The translations under genes were made by a program, and so were the position numbers. From assembly GCA_033182465.1 (NCBI GenBank), contig CP137330.1:1426001-1490000 (forward strand): DNA of 64,000 nt, in the 5' to 3' direction. Below are positions 34,129 through 46,862 of this stretch, one piece after another (within the stretch, counting starts at the first letter, position 1; each line of letters begins with the position of its first letter). A model generated the notes under the pieces. It ran no database searches and was not told the DNA's origin. It saw only the letters and a list, made by a program, of their open reading frames with translations. Source of the stretch: Sanghuangporus weigelae. Its lineage: Eukaryota; Basidiomycota; Agaricomycetes; Hymenochaetales; Hymenochaetaceae.

Positions 34129-35212
34129 CAGCTAGTTGCAAAATTGTTGGCAATCACGTGATTTCACCACTTTTCTCACCATGAGAGCCTCAAAACACAG
34201 ATAAAATCATATCTCACCCAAATCTCAACGGTTTCACATCATCTAAGTTGCTAAATTCATCTTTTCGAAAGGGCTTTCGCTAAGGAAAAACTAACAAGAA
34301 AATAGAGCAAAAAAGGACCCCAAAATGGCGAAAATATCGTTTTTTGCCTCTTCCTTGTATGTGCAATTTTTTCTGTGATCCCTGCTGGTCCAGCACCTCC
34401 CCAAAGCTATCCAGAATGATAATATGATTATAAAATGAATTTACAGACTGAATTTGAGTTGGATTGTGTGCCAGAATGTGCTGCTTTGAGGCATGCCTGA
34501 ATCACTCAAAACTCATCATTTCCCCCTAGCCTCCCAGGCTCCAGGAAAAATTCTTACAGGCCAGATTCATGCATGTAAATTCATTTTGGATATAATAGAC
34601 TAGGTTTGTGTACTAGCTAGGGCCTCAGCATCCACTGGTGAGCTGGGAAGATGCTGTCTAAAATGATGCATACAACAGAATCTCATGTTCAGCCCAGCTC
34701 ACTAGTGGATGCTGAGGACCTAGCTAGTACATAAACCTAGTCTATTATATCTAAAATGAATTTACATGCATGAATCTGGCCTGTAAGAATTTTTCCTGGA
34801 GCCTGGGAGGCTAGGGGAAAATGATGAGTTTTGAGTAATTCAGGCATGCCTCAAAGCAGCACATTCTGGCACACAATCCAACTCAAATTCAGTCTGTAAA
34901 TTCATTTTATAATCATATTATCATTCTGGATAGCTTTGGGGAGGTGCTGGACCAGCAGGGATCACAGAAAAAAATGCACATGCAAGGAAGAGGCAAAAAA
35001 ACGATATTTTCGCCATTTTGGGGTCATTTTTTGCTCTAGTTTCTCAATTGTTTTTCCTAAATGAAATCCCTTTCGAAAAGATGAATTTAGCAACTTAGAT
35101 GATGTGAAACCACTGAGATTTGGGTGAGATATGATTTTATCTGTGTTTTAAGGCTCTCATGGCGAGAAAAGTAGTGAAATCACGTGATTGCCAACAATTT
35201 TGCAACTAGCTG
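34129..35212. mobile_element. hairpin MITE M3 (1084 bp)
   Basis: Begins CAGCTAGTTGC after TA 34127-34128 and ends GCAACTAGCTG before TA 35213-35214. Arms about 515 bp, spacer about 50 bp (GATGCTGTCTAAAATGATGC orientation, type I). It sits in the 3' noncoding part of chromovirus B, at the same element position where copy A is interrupted by the 10-kb structure. Confidence 0.92.
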
Positions 35213-35670
35213 TAATTCATTAATGAATAAGTTTTATACCAATTTGGGAGTGAAGTTCCAGGTGTTTACCTACGGCTCTTCAACCCCCAAATGGAGTTTT
35301 TTGAAGAAAAAAAGTGGGATTGGAGTGCCTTTTAGCGTGAAGGCACATCCTAGCATAATGCAAGGGAGTGACTTCACGTAAACTTTTGGCTTCTCCTTTG
35401 CATAGAGGATAATAAAGGGTAGGCATAATCTGCCAATTCGGTGCTGGCACAATGACGCAATATACAAAACATAAAGGCCCTTGTCAGTTCTTTAACACTT
35501 CTGCATAGTGCATCGTTTGTGTTGGTAGACTGAATGAGCGTGAAATAAAGAGGTGCATAAAGCATAATTTGGTCGGATGTGACCATAAATACCATAAGAT
35601 AAGAATGAAATGCATAATTGACCATGTCGGGTCACGATATAGGAAAGGGGTTGCATAAAAGAAGGATTGT

Positions 35671-36717
35671 TTACAAATCTTCGGGTTCTTCAGCCTCAGG
35701 TGTAGTCTGGGCTGAATTTGCTGGGGTATATAGTTCCTTACTTTCACCTTCTTCACTCGACTCTGTGTCGTCAGAGTGTATGTACATGTCCTCCTGTTCT
35801 GACATAGTAAGCATCTTGTCCGGCTGGTAGAGTTCGTTTGGGTACTGGTAGACTGAGATCATCAGATCTTCCAGCAATGGGTGTCGTGTAGCCTGTAGTT
35901 TTTCTCTGGCTTCTTCTTCTCGGTTGTTGAGTTCCATAAGGTAATGAGGGTCGTAGTTAACCTCTTTGCCTTTGACTACATGGTGCTCGATGCCATCGAG
36001 TGGTAGCTCGTCTGTAGTAGAGCTCCTCACTTCAATAATCGTTCGGTATCTCATTCCTTCGTAATACTTTGTCATGTTGAGTACCGTCATGAACTGCATG
36101 GTGTGGGATGCATAGAAGCCCATCTGGTCGGCTAGGTATATGATGTACTTCATCGCATTGATGCTCATCGGATGATAGTGACTCCATCGCATTATTCAGT
36201 TAAGAATTGCGGTAGTCATGTCTCGTCGGTAGGCGCAAATTTAAATTGCCGAATGATAGATGCCCATAATGTTCCTGTATGTTGTTTCATGCCTGAAGTC
36301 AATCTTGCCTCGGTGTAAGGCTTGTGTTTCAAGTTCGATCGCATAGGTTAGAAATGCATCATCATTGAGTCGGCATACTGCTGCGTCTCGAGGGTTACTG
36401 AGTTTGAATAACCACTCTTCTGAGTGACTCGCCATCATAAGATGGGGTATCTTGTCTTGGTTGTGGTGGACTGCATTCTACTTGTCGAATAGATTGTCGA
36501 AGTACTTCCCTGGGCATAGGGGTAGGATTTTGTCTTCGTAGTTTTCTTCATTGAATCGGTTGCATAGCTGTGACCATTGATAACGTTCGGTTGGCGGCCT
36601 AAGTGCAAATGTCCATTCTGGTGCGTCTTCTGGTTGACAGAATGCATGTAGCTCGTCGAAGATAGGCATAGCTGAGTAGTAGTTTGCTTCCAGTGAAGTA
36701 GAGCTGTTGTTGTTCAT
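35671..36717 (-). pseudogene. extra ORF downstream of the chromodomain, chromovirus B
   Basis: Counterpart of 6600-7633. The encoded protein has an aromatic-rich first half (YQWSQLCNRF) and an acidic C-terminus ending TTPEAEEPEDL. No membrane segment. It is less decayed than the copy in A but still broken. Function unknown. Confidence 0.65.
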
Positions 36718-36911
36718 TCAGCTCGAAGTTCTCCATGTTTTATACCATCTTGTTGGTATGTCGGCAATGTCTTGCTTAATTCTTCTATCTCTGCTCTCGC
36801 TTTGGTGTGCCACATTGATGTCATTGCTTGGTAAGGTCATTGGGGACCTTACTCATTATCTCTATTGTGGATCCATAAGCGGCTCCATCGGGTGGAGTGC
36901 ATGTGATGCAA

Positions 36912-39900
36912 CTATTGCCTAATTCGTTTTCGTGCGGCGATCCATTGGTTAAGGTTTGGCAGTTGGATTGCCTGAGGATACTTTTTGTGAAATTCTTCTA
37001 CCATATGATAGGAGTTCTTGAGGTTGTCAAGTGGCTCCCATGTTCGCTCTTGGTATCCTTTCCATTGGATAAGGTATTGGACCTTGTTCCGACGACGTCT
37101 CATATTATGAATTGTCTCCACTTCGTGCTCTGCTTCTCCCTCCACTTCAATAGGTGGTGGTTTGTCCAAAGTGGGTCTTCCAGGGTATTCCTTTTGTTTG
37201 TAAGGCCTGAGAAGACTCGCATGAAACACTGGGTGGATCGGAAGGGTTTCGGGTAAGCGTAATCTGAATGACACTTGTCCGACTGCCTTCTCGACTTTAT
37301 AAGGCCCTGCCCATTTCATTGCCAGTTTCTTTGTTGGTTCCAATCGACTGAGATTCCTCATGTCTAGTAACACTTCATCTCCTGGCTTGTACTCCGGCAG
37401 TTTGCCTCGATGCAGGTCTGCATAAAGCTTCATTGCCTCGTTCGCTTGCCTAATTGAATTATAGGCTTCTTGCTGTACTTGTTGAAGCTCCTCTAGGTGA
37501 TTTATTGCTTCTGGGATGTTTGAATCACCGGTCTCCGCAACGTCCAGGTGAGGATGCCATCCATACAGTGTATAGAATGGTGACTGATGTGTGGTGCTGT
37601 GCTTCCTATTGTTGTAGGCGAATTCTGCTATATCGATGTACTCTGCCCAATCTGTTTGTCGGTAGGACATGTAGCAGCGTAAGTACTGTTCGAGCTCCTG
37701 ATTGAGTCACTCAGTTTGACCATCGGTTTGTGGATGATACGCTGTACTAGTTTTCCAATTGACATCGATGAGTCTGCAGAACTCCTTGAGGAATTGCGCA
37801 GTGAAGTTGCTACCTCAGTCAGAGATTACTTGTTTAGGGGCCCTGTAGTATTTGAAGATATGTTGACGGAACAAACGTGCCAACTGCTTAGCATTGGGTA
37901 TTCCTTGGCAAGGAATGAACTTCCCTATTTTAGTGAGTTTGTCCACTATAACGAGTATTGCACTGTAGCCTTCATTGCTGACTGGTAAGTCGGTAATCAG
38001 GTCACAGGTTATGGTTTCCTATAGTTGATGTGGTGCCTCCAATGGTTGGAGCGGCGGATTTCAAAACTGTCGAATCGGTTTTGCACATTGACATATGTCG
38101 CAGGTTGTGGTATATGCTCGGATCATTTCTTCCATCTTCGGCCAATAGTATGATCGCTTTACAAGCTCTATGGTCTTTTCTGCTCCTGGGTGGCCTGCAA
38201 GTTTGTAATCATGGCGCCTTCAGATTAGCAACGCTCGTAGGTTGGCGGACGGCGGGATATATAATGCATTGGTTACGTAGTGCAAGCCGTTCCTATAACT
38301 GTAGCCATTGCTCTGCTTGATCGCCTGAATTTCCTTCTTAGCCTCCTCGGTATTATAGTTCCTCTTGATCATTCGAATAATAGGATCAGAGATAGTGACC
38401 GTTTCGGTTTCTAGCTTGTATAGACCATCGATCTCCGTTCGTTGCAGTGTTTGCTGCTTGATTGTATCCGGAGGTAACAAGGTAACTCCTAGGTTGTCCT
38501 TGTCCTCTGGCATATAGTCAGATCGTCGTGATAGCTCATCAGCTTGGTTCTTCTTGCCTGGCCAATGGAGAATCTTGAAGTTATATCGTGATAACTCTAG
38601 TGCCCATCTCACTTGACGTCTCGATAGATTCTGAGCTGTCATGAAGTATCGGAGATTTGCATGGTCGCTTCGGATTGTTATTGGTTCTTTGGTTCCCTCC
38701 AATAAGTGTCTCCAATGCTTGAGTGCTTCCATGATTGCTAGCATCTCTTTGTCATGCGTCAGATAGTTTCGTTGGGTGTTCGTTAGAGTTTTCGACATGA
38801 AACCTAGCAGTCTCAGTTCTCCTTGGTTGTCCTCTTGTTGTAAGACTGCACCAATCGCTACATCAGATGCATCGGTTTCCAATGTATATGATTTGTCTGG
38901 CTTTGGCATTGCCAATGCGACTTCCGTTTCAAATGCCTTCTTGATACTTTCAAATGCCTTGTCTTGTGCCTCTGCCCATATGAACTTGCGATCCTTCTTG
39001 ATAAGGTCACCAATAGGTGCAAATGTATCGGCATAGTTCCTGATGAATCTTCGGTAGAAGTTACAGAATCCTTGGAACTTTCGAACTTGTCGTTTCGTCT
39101 TTGGCACTGGCCATTTGTGAATAGCTTTGAGCTTATAAGGATCTATCTGGATGCCTTTCATTCCTACTACAAATCCCAAGTAGTTGAGCTGGGTTTGGAG
39201 GAAGTGACATTTCTCAATCTTGAGGTAAATGTCGAGCTCTCGGCATTTCTGTAGAATTGCCCTGAGGAGTTTCCAATGTTCCTCTTCGGTTTGTGCTTGA
39301 CCAATAAGGTCATCCAAATAGTTGAGTGCTTCTTCTGTCCTAAGCCAATACTCAAAGTTGTCATTCATGAATCATTGGAATACTGCAGGTGAGTTCTTCA
39401 TTCCAAACATCATGACTTTTGGCTTGTAGACTGCATTGTCAACTCAGAATGCTGCCTTCCACTCGTCCCCTTCTCGGATTCGCAGGTTATTGTAACCTGA
39501 TCGCATGTCGAGTGTAAAGAAGAATTTTCCTTTCTCCAGTTTCTCTGGGAGAACACTCATGATCGGTATTGGGTATGGATCTGATACTGTCGTGTCGTTG
39601 ATGTCTCGGTAATCGGTTACTGCTCGTGCTCCTCTGTCTTTCTTTCCTACAAAGAAGACTGGTGCTGCTACCGGACATGGTTCGTGTGGTTGAACCTTTT
39701 CGATCCATCCTTTGTCAAGTAACTCTTTGACATAAGCGTCGAGTGCTGCCTGCTCTTCTCGTGTGAGTTTGATAATAGGCCTTGGTTTCGGTAATGGTAC
39801 TCCTTCTTTAAGGTTAATCGCCATATCCCATTTCGTATGCTTGGGTAACCTTCTCGATTTGTCAGGATCAAAGACGTCTGCGTAGTCTTCTATTTCCTTT

Positions 39901-41336
39901 GGTAGGAGTTTTTGCCAATCTCGTTTCTGTGTTTCTAGTAGTCCTTCTGCAGCTGCCTTCTGCTGAGAATACTGTTGGGATACTGAACTTGCTTTGTTCA
40001 GTGGCTGTGAGACTTGGTTCTGCTGCCTTGGTGACCAATTTTGATTGATGTCTAGCTCTAGCTTTGCAGCGAGCTCTTCCCTTCTGGTAAGGGTAGCTGG
40101 TTGGTTGGTTGTCCTAATACTTTCAATGTCTTCTGGCTTTATGTCATGCATAGGAGTGTCTTCTGTTGTCTCCTGCTCGTCTTGCATCTCGATATCGCTT
40201 TTGTTGTCTGCCCATCTTGTACGCTTCGGTGTGGGACTAGCTCCTCGCATTAACGATGCTGTTCAAGGTCGCATAATGCCTGCCACTGGTTTCTCTGGAT
40301 AGCGTGTCTTTCGTGGTCGTATCCTGTACTTCATGCCCGGGTTTTCTTCTGGTGATGGCCAGAGTTCTTCATCTTCCGGCATGTTTTGCCTCAGTGGGTG
40401 TATCTTCGGTGATGGTTGTTTCTTCCAACGTTTTGGAGAGTCATTTATTTCCTCCTGTTCGTCTAGGCTATGCTTGCCTGTTATCTCTTGTGTTTCACCT
40501 TCGGATGTCTGGTACAATTGTCGTGCTGGGATCATCCGTCTCGGTATGTGCCTTGGTCGTTGTTGCACTATACTCGTTCCTTGTGGTGCCTGTTTCTTCC
40601 ATCGCTTGGGAGTGTAGTTTATTTCCTCCTCATCTCGATGATGCTTATTTGCTGTTTCCTGTTGTGGCTGTTTCATTGCAGAGTCTGGTATATTTTCCGT
40701 GCTCGGACTCTTCGCTTCTGGCGTCTGTTTTGCCTGTTCCAGTCTTGGTGTTGCTGGTCTTGCTTCTGGCTTCACTTGTGGCTTCATTTCGTAAGAGTGT
40801 CTATTGTTGTCTCTCCTTGGCGCAAATATTATTCCTGGTGCTCCAGAGTGTCGATAGTTGTCTCTGTCCTGAGCCTGTTGCTTCATGTTATGCCTAGGTC
40901 TTATCTTGTCAGGTTTGCCTTTCGTTTGCCGTTTCCGTTTGCGCTTCCTGCGCTTTCGCTTCTTAGTAGCTCGTATGACGTTAAGCTCGAATGGTATCGA
41001 ATTACCATTCCGATTCCATACTTGATTCTTCCAATCAATTTCGGGATTGACTTTGGCCAAATAGTCAATTCCTAGGATCACTTGATCCTGTCCTGTGGTT
41101 GCTACTGCTAACGTTTGTGGTTGCAGTTTAGGTCCATCAAAAATTAATGTGTAGACCTTGTGCGTGATTGCTCCTCCTTGGTTGGGACTTCCATCCGCAG
41201 TATTCAAAGGTCGAGGGTGATCAAGCCTCTTTTTGAATGGGCTGTAGTGTCGTACCAAGTTGGGGTGTATCGTGCTGCATGTAGCTCTGGAATCGATTAA
41301 TGCTTTGACTGCTAGGGTCTTTGTTCCAACCTTCAC
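36912..41336 (-). pseudogene. pol region of chromovirus B
   Basis: Right to left: protease (region ending about 41336, ALIDS.ATCSTIH), long charged spacer, RT (about 39700-39000, with the YLDD box near 39315), RNase H (near 38880-38560), integrase (about 38300-37500, with its target-capture region near 37750) and chromodomain (about 37110-36980, LIQWKGYQERTWEP). Same family features as copy A. Broken several times. Confidence 0.9.
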
Positions 41337-41497
41337 TCAAATAGGTAATCAGAGATGCAATGCTTGTATTGGCAATCGCTTATTGTACATCGCTTCACTA
41401 GGGTTGAACCCAGGAGGTTTGAAACACTGGTTGTTGAAACCTTTCTCGTCACCCTTGTTACACTCACATCGCGCAGTCTCGTTCGATGGAGGTCTTA

Positions 41498-42560
41498 CAA
41501 CTAGTTGCAAAATTGTGATTTCACCACTTTTCTTGCCATGAGAGCATCAAAACACAGATAAAATCATATCTCACCCAAATCTCAACAGTTTCACATCATC
41601 TAAGTTGCTAAATTCATCTTTTCGAAAGGGCTTTCGTTTAGGAAAAGCGATTGAGAAAATAGAGCAAAAAGGGACCCCAAAATGGCAAAAATATTGTTTT
41701 TTGCCTCTTCCTTGCATGTGCATTTTTTTCTGTGATCCCTGCTGGTCCAGCACCTCCCCAAAGCTATCCAGAATGATAATATGATTATAAAATGAATTTA
41801 CAGACTGAGTTTGAGTTGAATTGTGTACCAGAATGTGCTGCTTTGAGGCATGCCTGAATTACTTAAAACTCATCATTTCCCCCTAGCCTCCCAGGCTGCA
41901 GGAAAAATTCTTACAGGCCAGATTCATGCATGTAAATTCATTTTAGGTATAATAGACTAGGTTTGTGCACTAGCTAGGGCCTCAGCATCCACTGGTGAGC
42001 TGGGGAGATGCTGTCTAGAATAGTGCATACAACTAGAAACACTTGTTCAGCCCAGCTCACCAGTGGATGCTGAGACCCTAGCTAGTGCACAAACCTAGTC
42101 TATTATACCTAAAATGAATTTACATGCATGAATCTGGCCTGTAAGAATTTTTCCTAGAGCCTGGGAGGCTAGGGGGAAATGATGAGTTTTGAGTGATTCA
42201 GGCATGGCTCAAAGCAGCACATTCTGGTACACAATTCAACTCAAACTCAGTCTGTAAATTCATTTTATAATCATATTATCATTCTGGATAGCTTTGGGGA
42301 GGTGCTGGACCAGCAGGGATCACAGAAACAATTGCACATGCAAGGAAGACGATATTTTCGCCATTTTGGGGTCCCTTTTTGCTCTATTTTCTCGATCGTT
42401 TTTCCTAAGCGAAAGCCCTTTCGAAAAGATGAATTTAGCAACTTAGATGATGTGAAACTGTTGAGATTTGGGTGAGATATGATTTTATCTGTGTTTTGAG
42501 GTTCTCATAGCGAGAAAAGTGGTGAAATCACGTGATTGCCAACAATTTTGCAACTAGCTG
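41498..42560. mobile_element. hairpin MITE M4 (1063 bp) with a demonstrable TA target
   Basis: Inserted between gag and protease of chromovirus B. Copy A shows the unoccupied site (AAAGATTAAGACCTCC at about 1789). Here that sequence is split as GGTCT-TA-MITE-TA-ATCTTTT, so exactly TA was duplicated. Arms about 505 bp, type II spacer (GATGCTGTCTAGAATAGTGC). Its left terminus has lost part of the usual TTGTTGGCAATCACG stretch. Confidence 0.95.
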
Positions 42561-42562
42561 TA

Positions 42563-43936
42563 ATCTTTTCCCTGTTGCTCTTTACTTGCTAGGGATTTGC
42601 GGAAATTGTTTCGGTATTCTTCGTCATGCTTGCAAGTCCATCCTGCTGATTCGTCACCTTTAGCCCATGCTACATGATCGTAGTGGACTGGCTTTCGGCA
42701 ATGTGGATCAGGACATGTTTCTTTGAAATTGTTCGTTCATGTTGTCATCATCCTCCGTTTTACACCATTAGTCTTCTTCGGCCGCCTAGAGGAAGAACCC
42801 TTTTGCTTCCTTGGTGCCTTGCAATCCTTTGTATAATGTCCTGACTTTTCACAGTTGTAGCATTTGCCTCCCTTCTTCGGCAAGCCTCGGAGTGCGTCTA
42901 CATCCATGGCGTCTGGATCTTGTTTCGATGTTTGTACTGGTGGTAGGAAAGATGATTGTCCATTTGATTTGAACCTTGGGATATATGTTTGACTGCCCAT
43001 GAGCCTTTGCCTGGCGTCAGAGTTTGCTAGGTTGCTTGTCCATTCCATCCATGCATCGAGGTCATTCTTCTCGAAAGCGTTGGGTTGTACAGATTCAACT
43101 CGTCGTTTGACCCACATGTCTAGTCCTTTGACATAGATGTACTTGAGCATCTGCTTATCCATTGTGTCTGGTGCTCGTGCTTTCAGTCGTCAAAATTCGT
43201 CATTGTACGCCCTAATGCTTGCTCCTTTCTGCTGGATGCATAGTAGTTGGAATAGGGCTTCCTGTTCTCCAATGATTGGATGTCCTGCTCGGATCCTCAT
43301 CCAGTTCAGCATGTCCTTGAGTGATGCAAACATTCCGTTTGTTGCAGCAATAATTGCAGGTATCGGTTTTAGTTTCCCATTGGCATCGAATGATGTTAGG
43401 GTATTCTTTTCTGCAAACCAATCGTAGCTGTTGCCTTCTAGTGCCGCAAATAGGCTCTTTGCAATCTCCTCCTCATCCTTGACTCCGTGCTGTGCCAGCT
43501 TCAAGATACATCGACTAATCCACAGATCAATATCCTCGCTTCGCTTGCCATAGTACTTCGGAAGCTTGATGCTGTGTTTAGAGAGTTGTGTCTGAAGAGT
43601 CTGTAGTTGCTGCTCCAGTGCTTGCACCTTCTGGTCGGTTGTCGACATGATCATATGTGCTTATGGGCACTGCTGGTGGGGAATAGGATGGTGGTGGTAG
43701 ATTCTCTGGCGCTTGGGTTGCTACTGAACCACTTGTTGGTACTGCAGGTACTGTTGGTACTTGGATGATAACCGTTCGAGGTGGGGTTCTGAGTAAGAAT
43801 GGCCTCCGCGTTCGTGATGCTTCTTCGTCTGAGGACACTGATTCGTCAGAACTTCCTTCTTGTTGGGTTTGCTCTCTTGGTAGAAAGTATTCCCAGTGTT
43901 GTGCTGCCTGAGCTACTTCTCGAATTCGTTGAGCGT
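42563..43936 (-). pseudogene. gag C-terminal part of chromovirus B, with zinc knuckle
   Basis: Encodes the helical capsid-like region and the CCHC knuckle CYNCEKSGHYTKDC (about 42825-42865). The N-terminal gag part continues beyond the 1.3-kb insertion at 45267. Broken. Confidence 0.85.
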
Positions 43937-45261
43937 TATAAGAAGCAACGACGCGCTAGGTCCGAAATCACACACGTGACACACATTCCGCCATGTTCCG
44001 CGTCATAACAGTTTAATCCGGCGCGAATTGACATGATTCGAAGCGGAGCAATCTATTACAGCCTCACGCATTAGACTGCCGCCAGGGAAAAACTTACAAC
44101 GTTGGAAATTGCTCAAGGATAGCAGATCAGACGCCTGAGCCACCCAGTCGACTCCACAAAGGAAGGCTCAGCCGACTCGTCTTATCAGTCCCAAGCCCAA
44201 GATTTGAATTGTGAGACTCGGGACCGACACCCAACGCCTCCCAAGCTTCGATCCAATGCAATGTGCTCCGACTTCTCCCCTCTATGTTCTATATGCGCTC
44301 ATATTTTGTTTTATGCCCTATGATCTATGTGCTTGCCACTTTCCAGATATGTTCACCTCGTCTTTTGTTCTCCATGCTCCCCTTTGAGATATACCTTCCG
44401 ACTTCTCTTCGTTTATGGTCCCTGATGCTTCGAAGGCTCAGGATGGACAATGTTATAAATAGACGATCTATTTGTGTAGAGGAGTTCAGTTCAGTCCGGC
44501 CCACAGATCAGTACAGGAGTCAAGTCTGGACCGGAAAGCCCAGTTCTAGTCCCACTCGTCTTCTCTCTTTGCTACAGTCAAAACACCTCGACTCTCACTG
44601 TACTCACTTCGACTCTCTTGCCTCTATCAAATATACGATAGTTCTGTTTCATTCGTCCCGAGACCCCTGCCTAGCAGTCGTGTTCCGAGATCGGTGTGCT
44701 CAGTTCGACTCGCATTGCTGTTAGAGTCTCTACTCGCAACTCACTGGTCCCTTTGTTCAACTCTCATTCCCCCCCCGCTCTGTTCCGCGTCATATTGCAT
44801 CATTACGCTGTGCAACACCTCGCGTTTCATCGCACCCCGTCGCATCGTATTGGATCCTTGTAGGATCACTCTAGCTTCGTTCTAAGCTTCGGAAATATCG
44901 TCCCAAGCTTCATCTCATCATTACTACTCCCCAGGGTTCGAATCCATCGAAGGGTTACCTGTGAGGACATCGTTCGTACCATCGTATCGCCACTGCCAAT
45001 CCTCCTCGCCTCGACTTCTCCCGCTTGCTTCTCAGCTTCTTTTCTCCGCTCAAATCCCCACCCTCGCATACTTTCAGCAGCCTTTAGTCTCAACTCACTC
45101 ATCCCCTCCGAAACCGCTTCGGAACCTAGCTCAACCCTTCGGAATCACCCCAGCTTTGGCCTATAGTCACCCTTCTGCTATTCCATTCGTCTCAATCTTA
45201 CAGAACAGCCCCCAACAGAACTGTGACACTCCTCTGCTAACAGACAGTTCCAAGGAGTTTT
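43937..45261. mobile_element. 1325-bp insertion of unknown class with 5-bp target duplication AGCGT
   Basis: Copy A reads CGTTGAGCGTGTTCAAG (reverse strand) without interruption. In B the AGCGT is duplicated (43932-43936 and 45262-45266) around 1325 bp beginning TATAAGAAGC and ending AAGGAGTTTT. No terminal inverted repeat and no TG..CA ends are visible. A TATAAATAG box lies at about 44453 on the plus strand, followed by pyrimidine-rich sequence, so a solitary LTR of about 1.3 kb is one possibility (5-bp duplications fit). Frames inside look like chance low-complexity translations. Confidence 0.75.
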
Positions 45262-45266
45262 AGCGT

Positions 45267-46286
45267 GTTCAAGTATATTCCTCTAGGTAGTCTCTATTGT
45301 CTGTACTGATGTGAGTATAGCTGCATAGGTATGTTGACTTGACTCGATTGTTTGTCCTAGCTGGAGTAGGGCTTCTCGTAGATTATGGATGTCTTGAACA
45401 ATCCTTGATTGATCTAGAGCTATCCTGTTAAGCTCTCCGACTCTCGTCTCGATCATCTGTAGTTGTTGTTCCTGAGTAGTAATCCTGTTTTGGATAGTGT
45501 TGAGCTCTCAGTCAAGTACTCCGTTTCCGTCTATGACCCGTTGATTGAGTGCTCCAGCTGCTCGATCCAATTCCAGAGTATATCTCTCTAGAGCTGCTAC
45601 TTGTGCTCCAATTCTTCGAGTAGTTGTTTCGAGTGCTTCAAATCGATCTTCTACTGCTGTCGCGTATGCTCCAGTTGGTAGACTGTTTGACTGCCCCGTG
45701 TTTGCAGTTCGTTCTTCCAGTCGTTCAACCCTTTCTTGTAGTCTCCTGATCACTGGTGGATACAATATGCTATGGTTTGTTGTTGCGTATAGTATGTCAT
45801 GATCGCTTTCCAGACTACGTAACCTGCTGGTGATGTGTTGAACTCATTCGTCAAGGGATCTGGGTGTAAACCTTGTTTGATTATCGTTTGTTTGCTCGCC
45901 CGTTCGATGACTATTACTTCTGCCGTTGGCGTTTCCTGACTGGTTCATGAACTTCATTTCTCGCCTGATGCTTCAGGGTTATTGTTCCTTGGTGTTGTTA
46001 ACCAAGTAGTTCCTTTCTCGTCGAATGTAGCAATAGTGGAAGGGACTGCTGCTACTTTTGTGGTTGTTGTTTGCGTGCTTCCAACTGCAGGGCTACCAGA
46101 TGCCTTTGCTATTAGGTACACTTCGTCGTTGTAGGGGTTATGATAGTAGATGTGTGATTTAAGTGAATCGGGTTTGTCGTTCTCCAGGGTGTGCACTTGT
46201 CCTGAGGATTCGATATGGGTACTAGTCTCGAAACTAGTGACGTCGATAGGGACTTGAGGTCGACGGTCCTTGCCTCGATAAAACAC
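45267..46286 (-). pseudogene. gag N-terminal part of chromovirus B
   Basis: The part nearest 45267-45770 encodes the coiled-coil segment shared with the start of copy A (RLQERVERLEERT, then ALETTTRRIGAQVAALERY). Upstream, 45954-46286 encodes a Thr/Pro-rich stretch not present in the window for copy A. Broken. Confidence 0.75.
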
Positions 46287-46862
46287 TAGCCAAGAACCTT
46301 GCCCGTGAGAGGTGGTGGTAGAACTAGCGAGTGATCTTTCGATCCAATGTTAGGGAGTAGGCCCGGGGTTACACCGGTTCGATCCTTTTGCCTAAGCAGC
46401 AGTGTGTTGTGCAGAGGTGATCTTATCTACCCACGTCTGGCTATACCACGCGGTCCCTTACTAGCCTTCCTAGTCGCGGTCCGAGTTATGGATGCTTTCA
46501 GATATGAGGTGATAGTAAAGCAGATTGGGATTTCCAAGAGGCGTGATAGTACAAAGCACACAGTAATAGTCTGGTTAGGACTTTACACCAGTGTGTTAAG
46601 AGGATCGAAAGATGGGGAAATGAGGGCCTAATCCTACAGCTATTTATGCTCCCAGATATTCCATTTTCCATCCTATTTCTTACTCATCCTGTCTCCACTT
46701 TACTCCACCTTTCTCCACCATTACATCTGTTCCTTTGTCATCCTGCTGCGCTTTGCTCCACTTTGCTCCAATCTTTGTAAGGTCGTCTCCACTATGACAG
46801 AATTCTGTGGAGTTGCTGACTGAGACAATAGAGGTGGTGTTCCGATGTGGAATGCTCCACTG
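46287..46862. other. stretch without recognised coding content inside chromovirus B
   Basis: Lies between the gag N-part and the ORF0-like region. From 46595 rightward it is duplicated at 32336-33216. I see no gene and no further repeat. Confidence 0.5.

Noticed and set aside
6600-36717. The extra ORF of chromoviruses A and B as an envelope gene
   Set aside because: No signal peptide, no transmembrane segment and no Cys pattern of an envelope protein. The acidic C-terminus suggests a soluble product.
44100-44220. tRNA-like promoter boxes suggesting a SINE inside the 1.3-kb insertion
   Set aside because: A box-A-like and a box-B-like string are present on the minus strand, but there is no cloverleaf, the spacing does not fit, and no A-tail is seen.
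43937-45261. Frames at 44263-44724 and 44961-45263 as genes
   Set aside because: Ser/Leu/Pro-rich translations of pyrimidine-rich DNA with no domain. They lie inside a demonstrable insertion.
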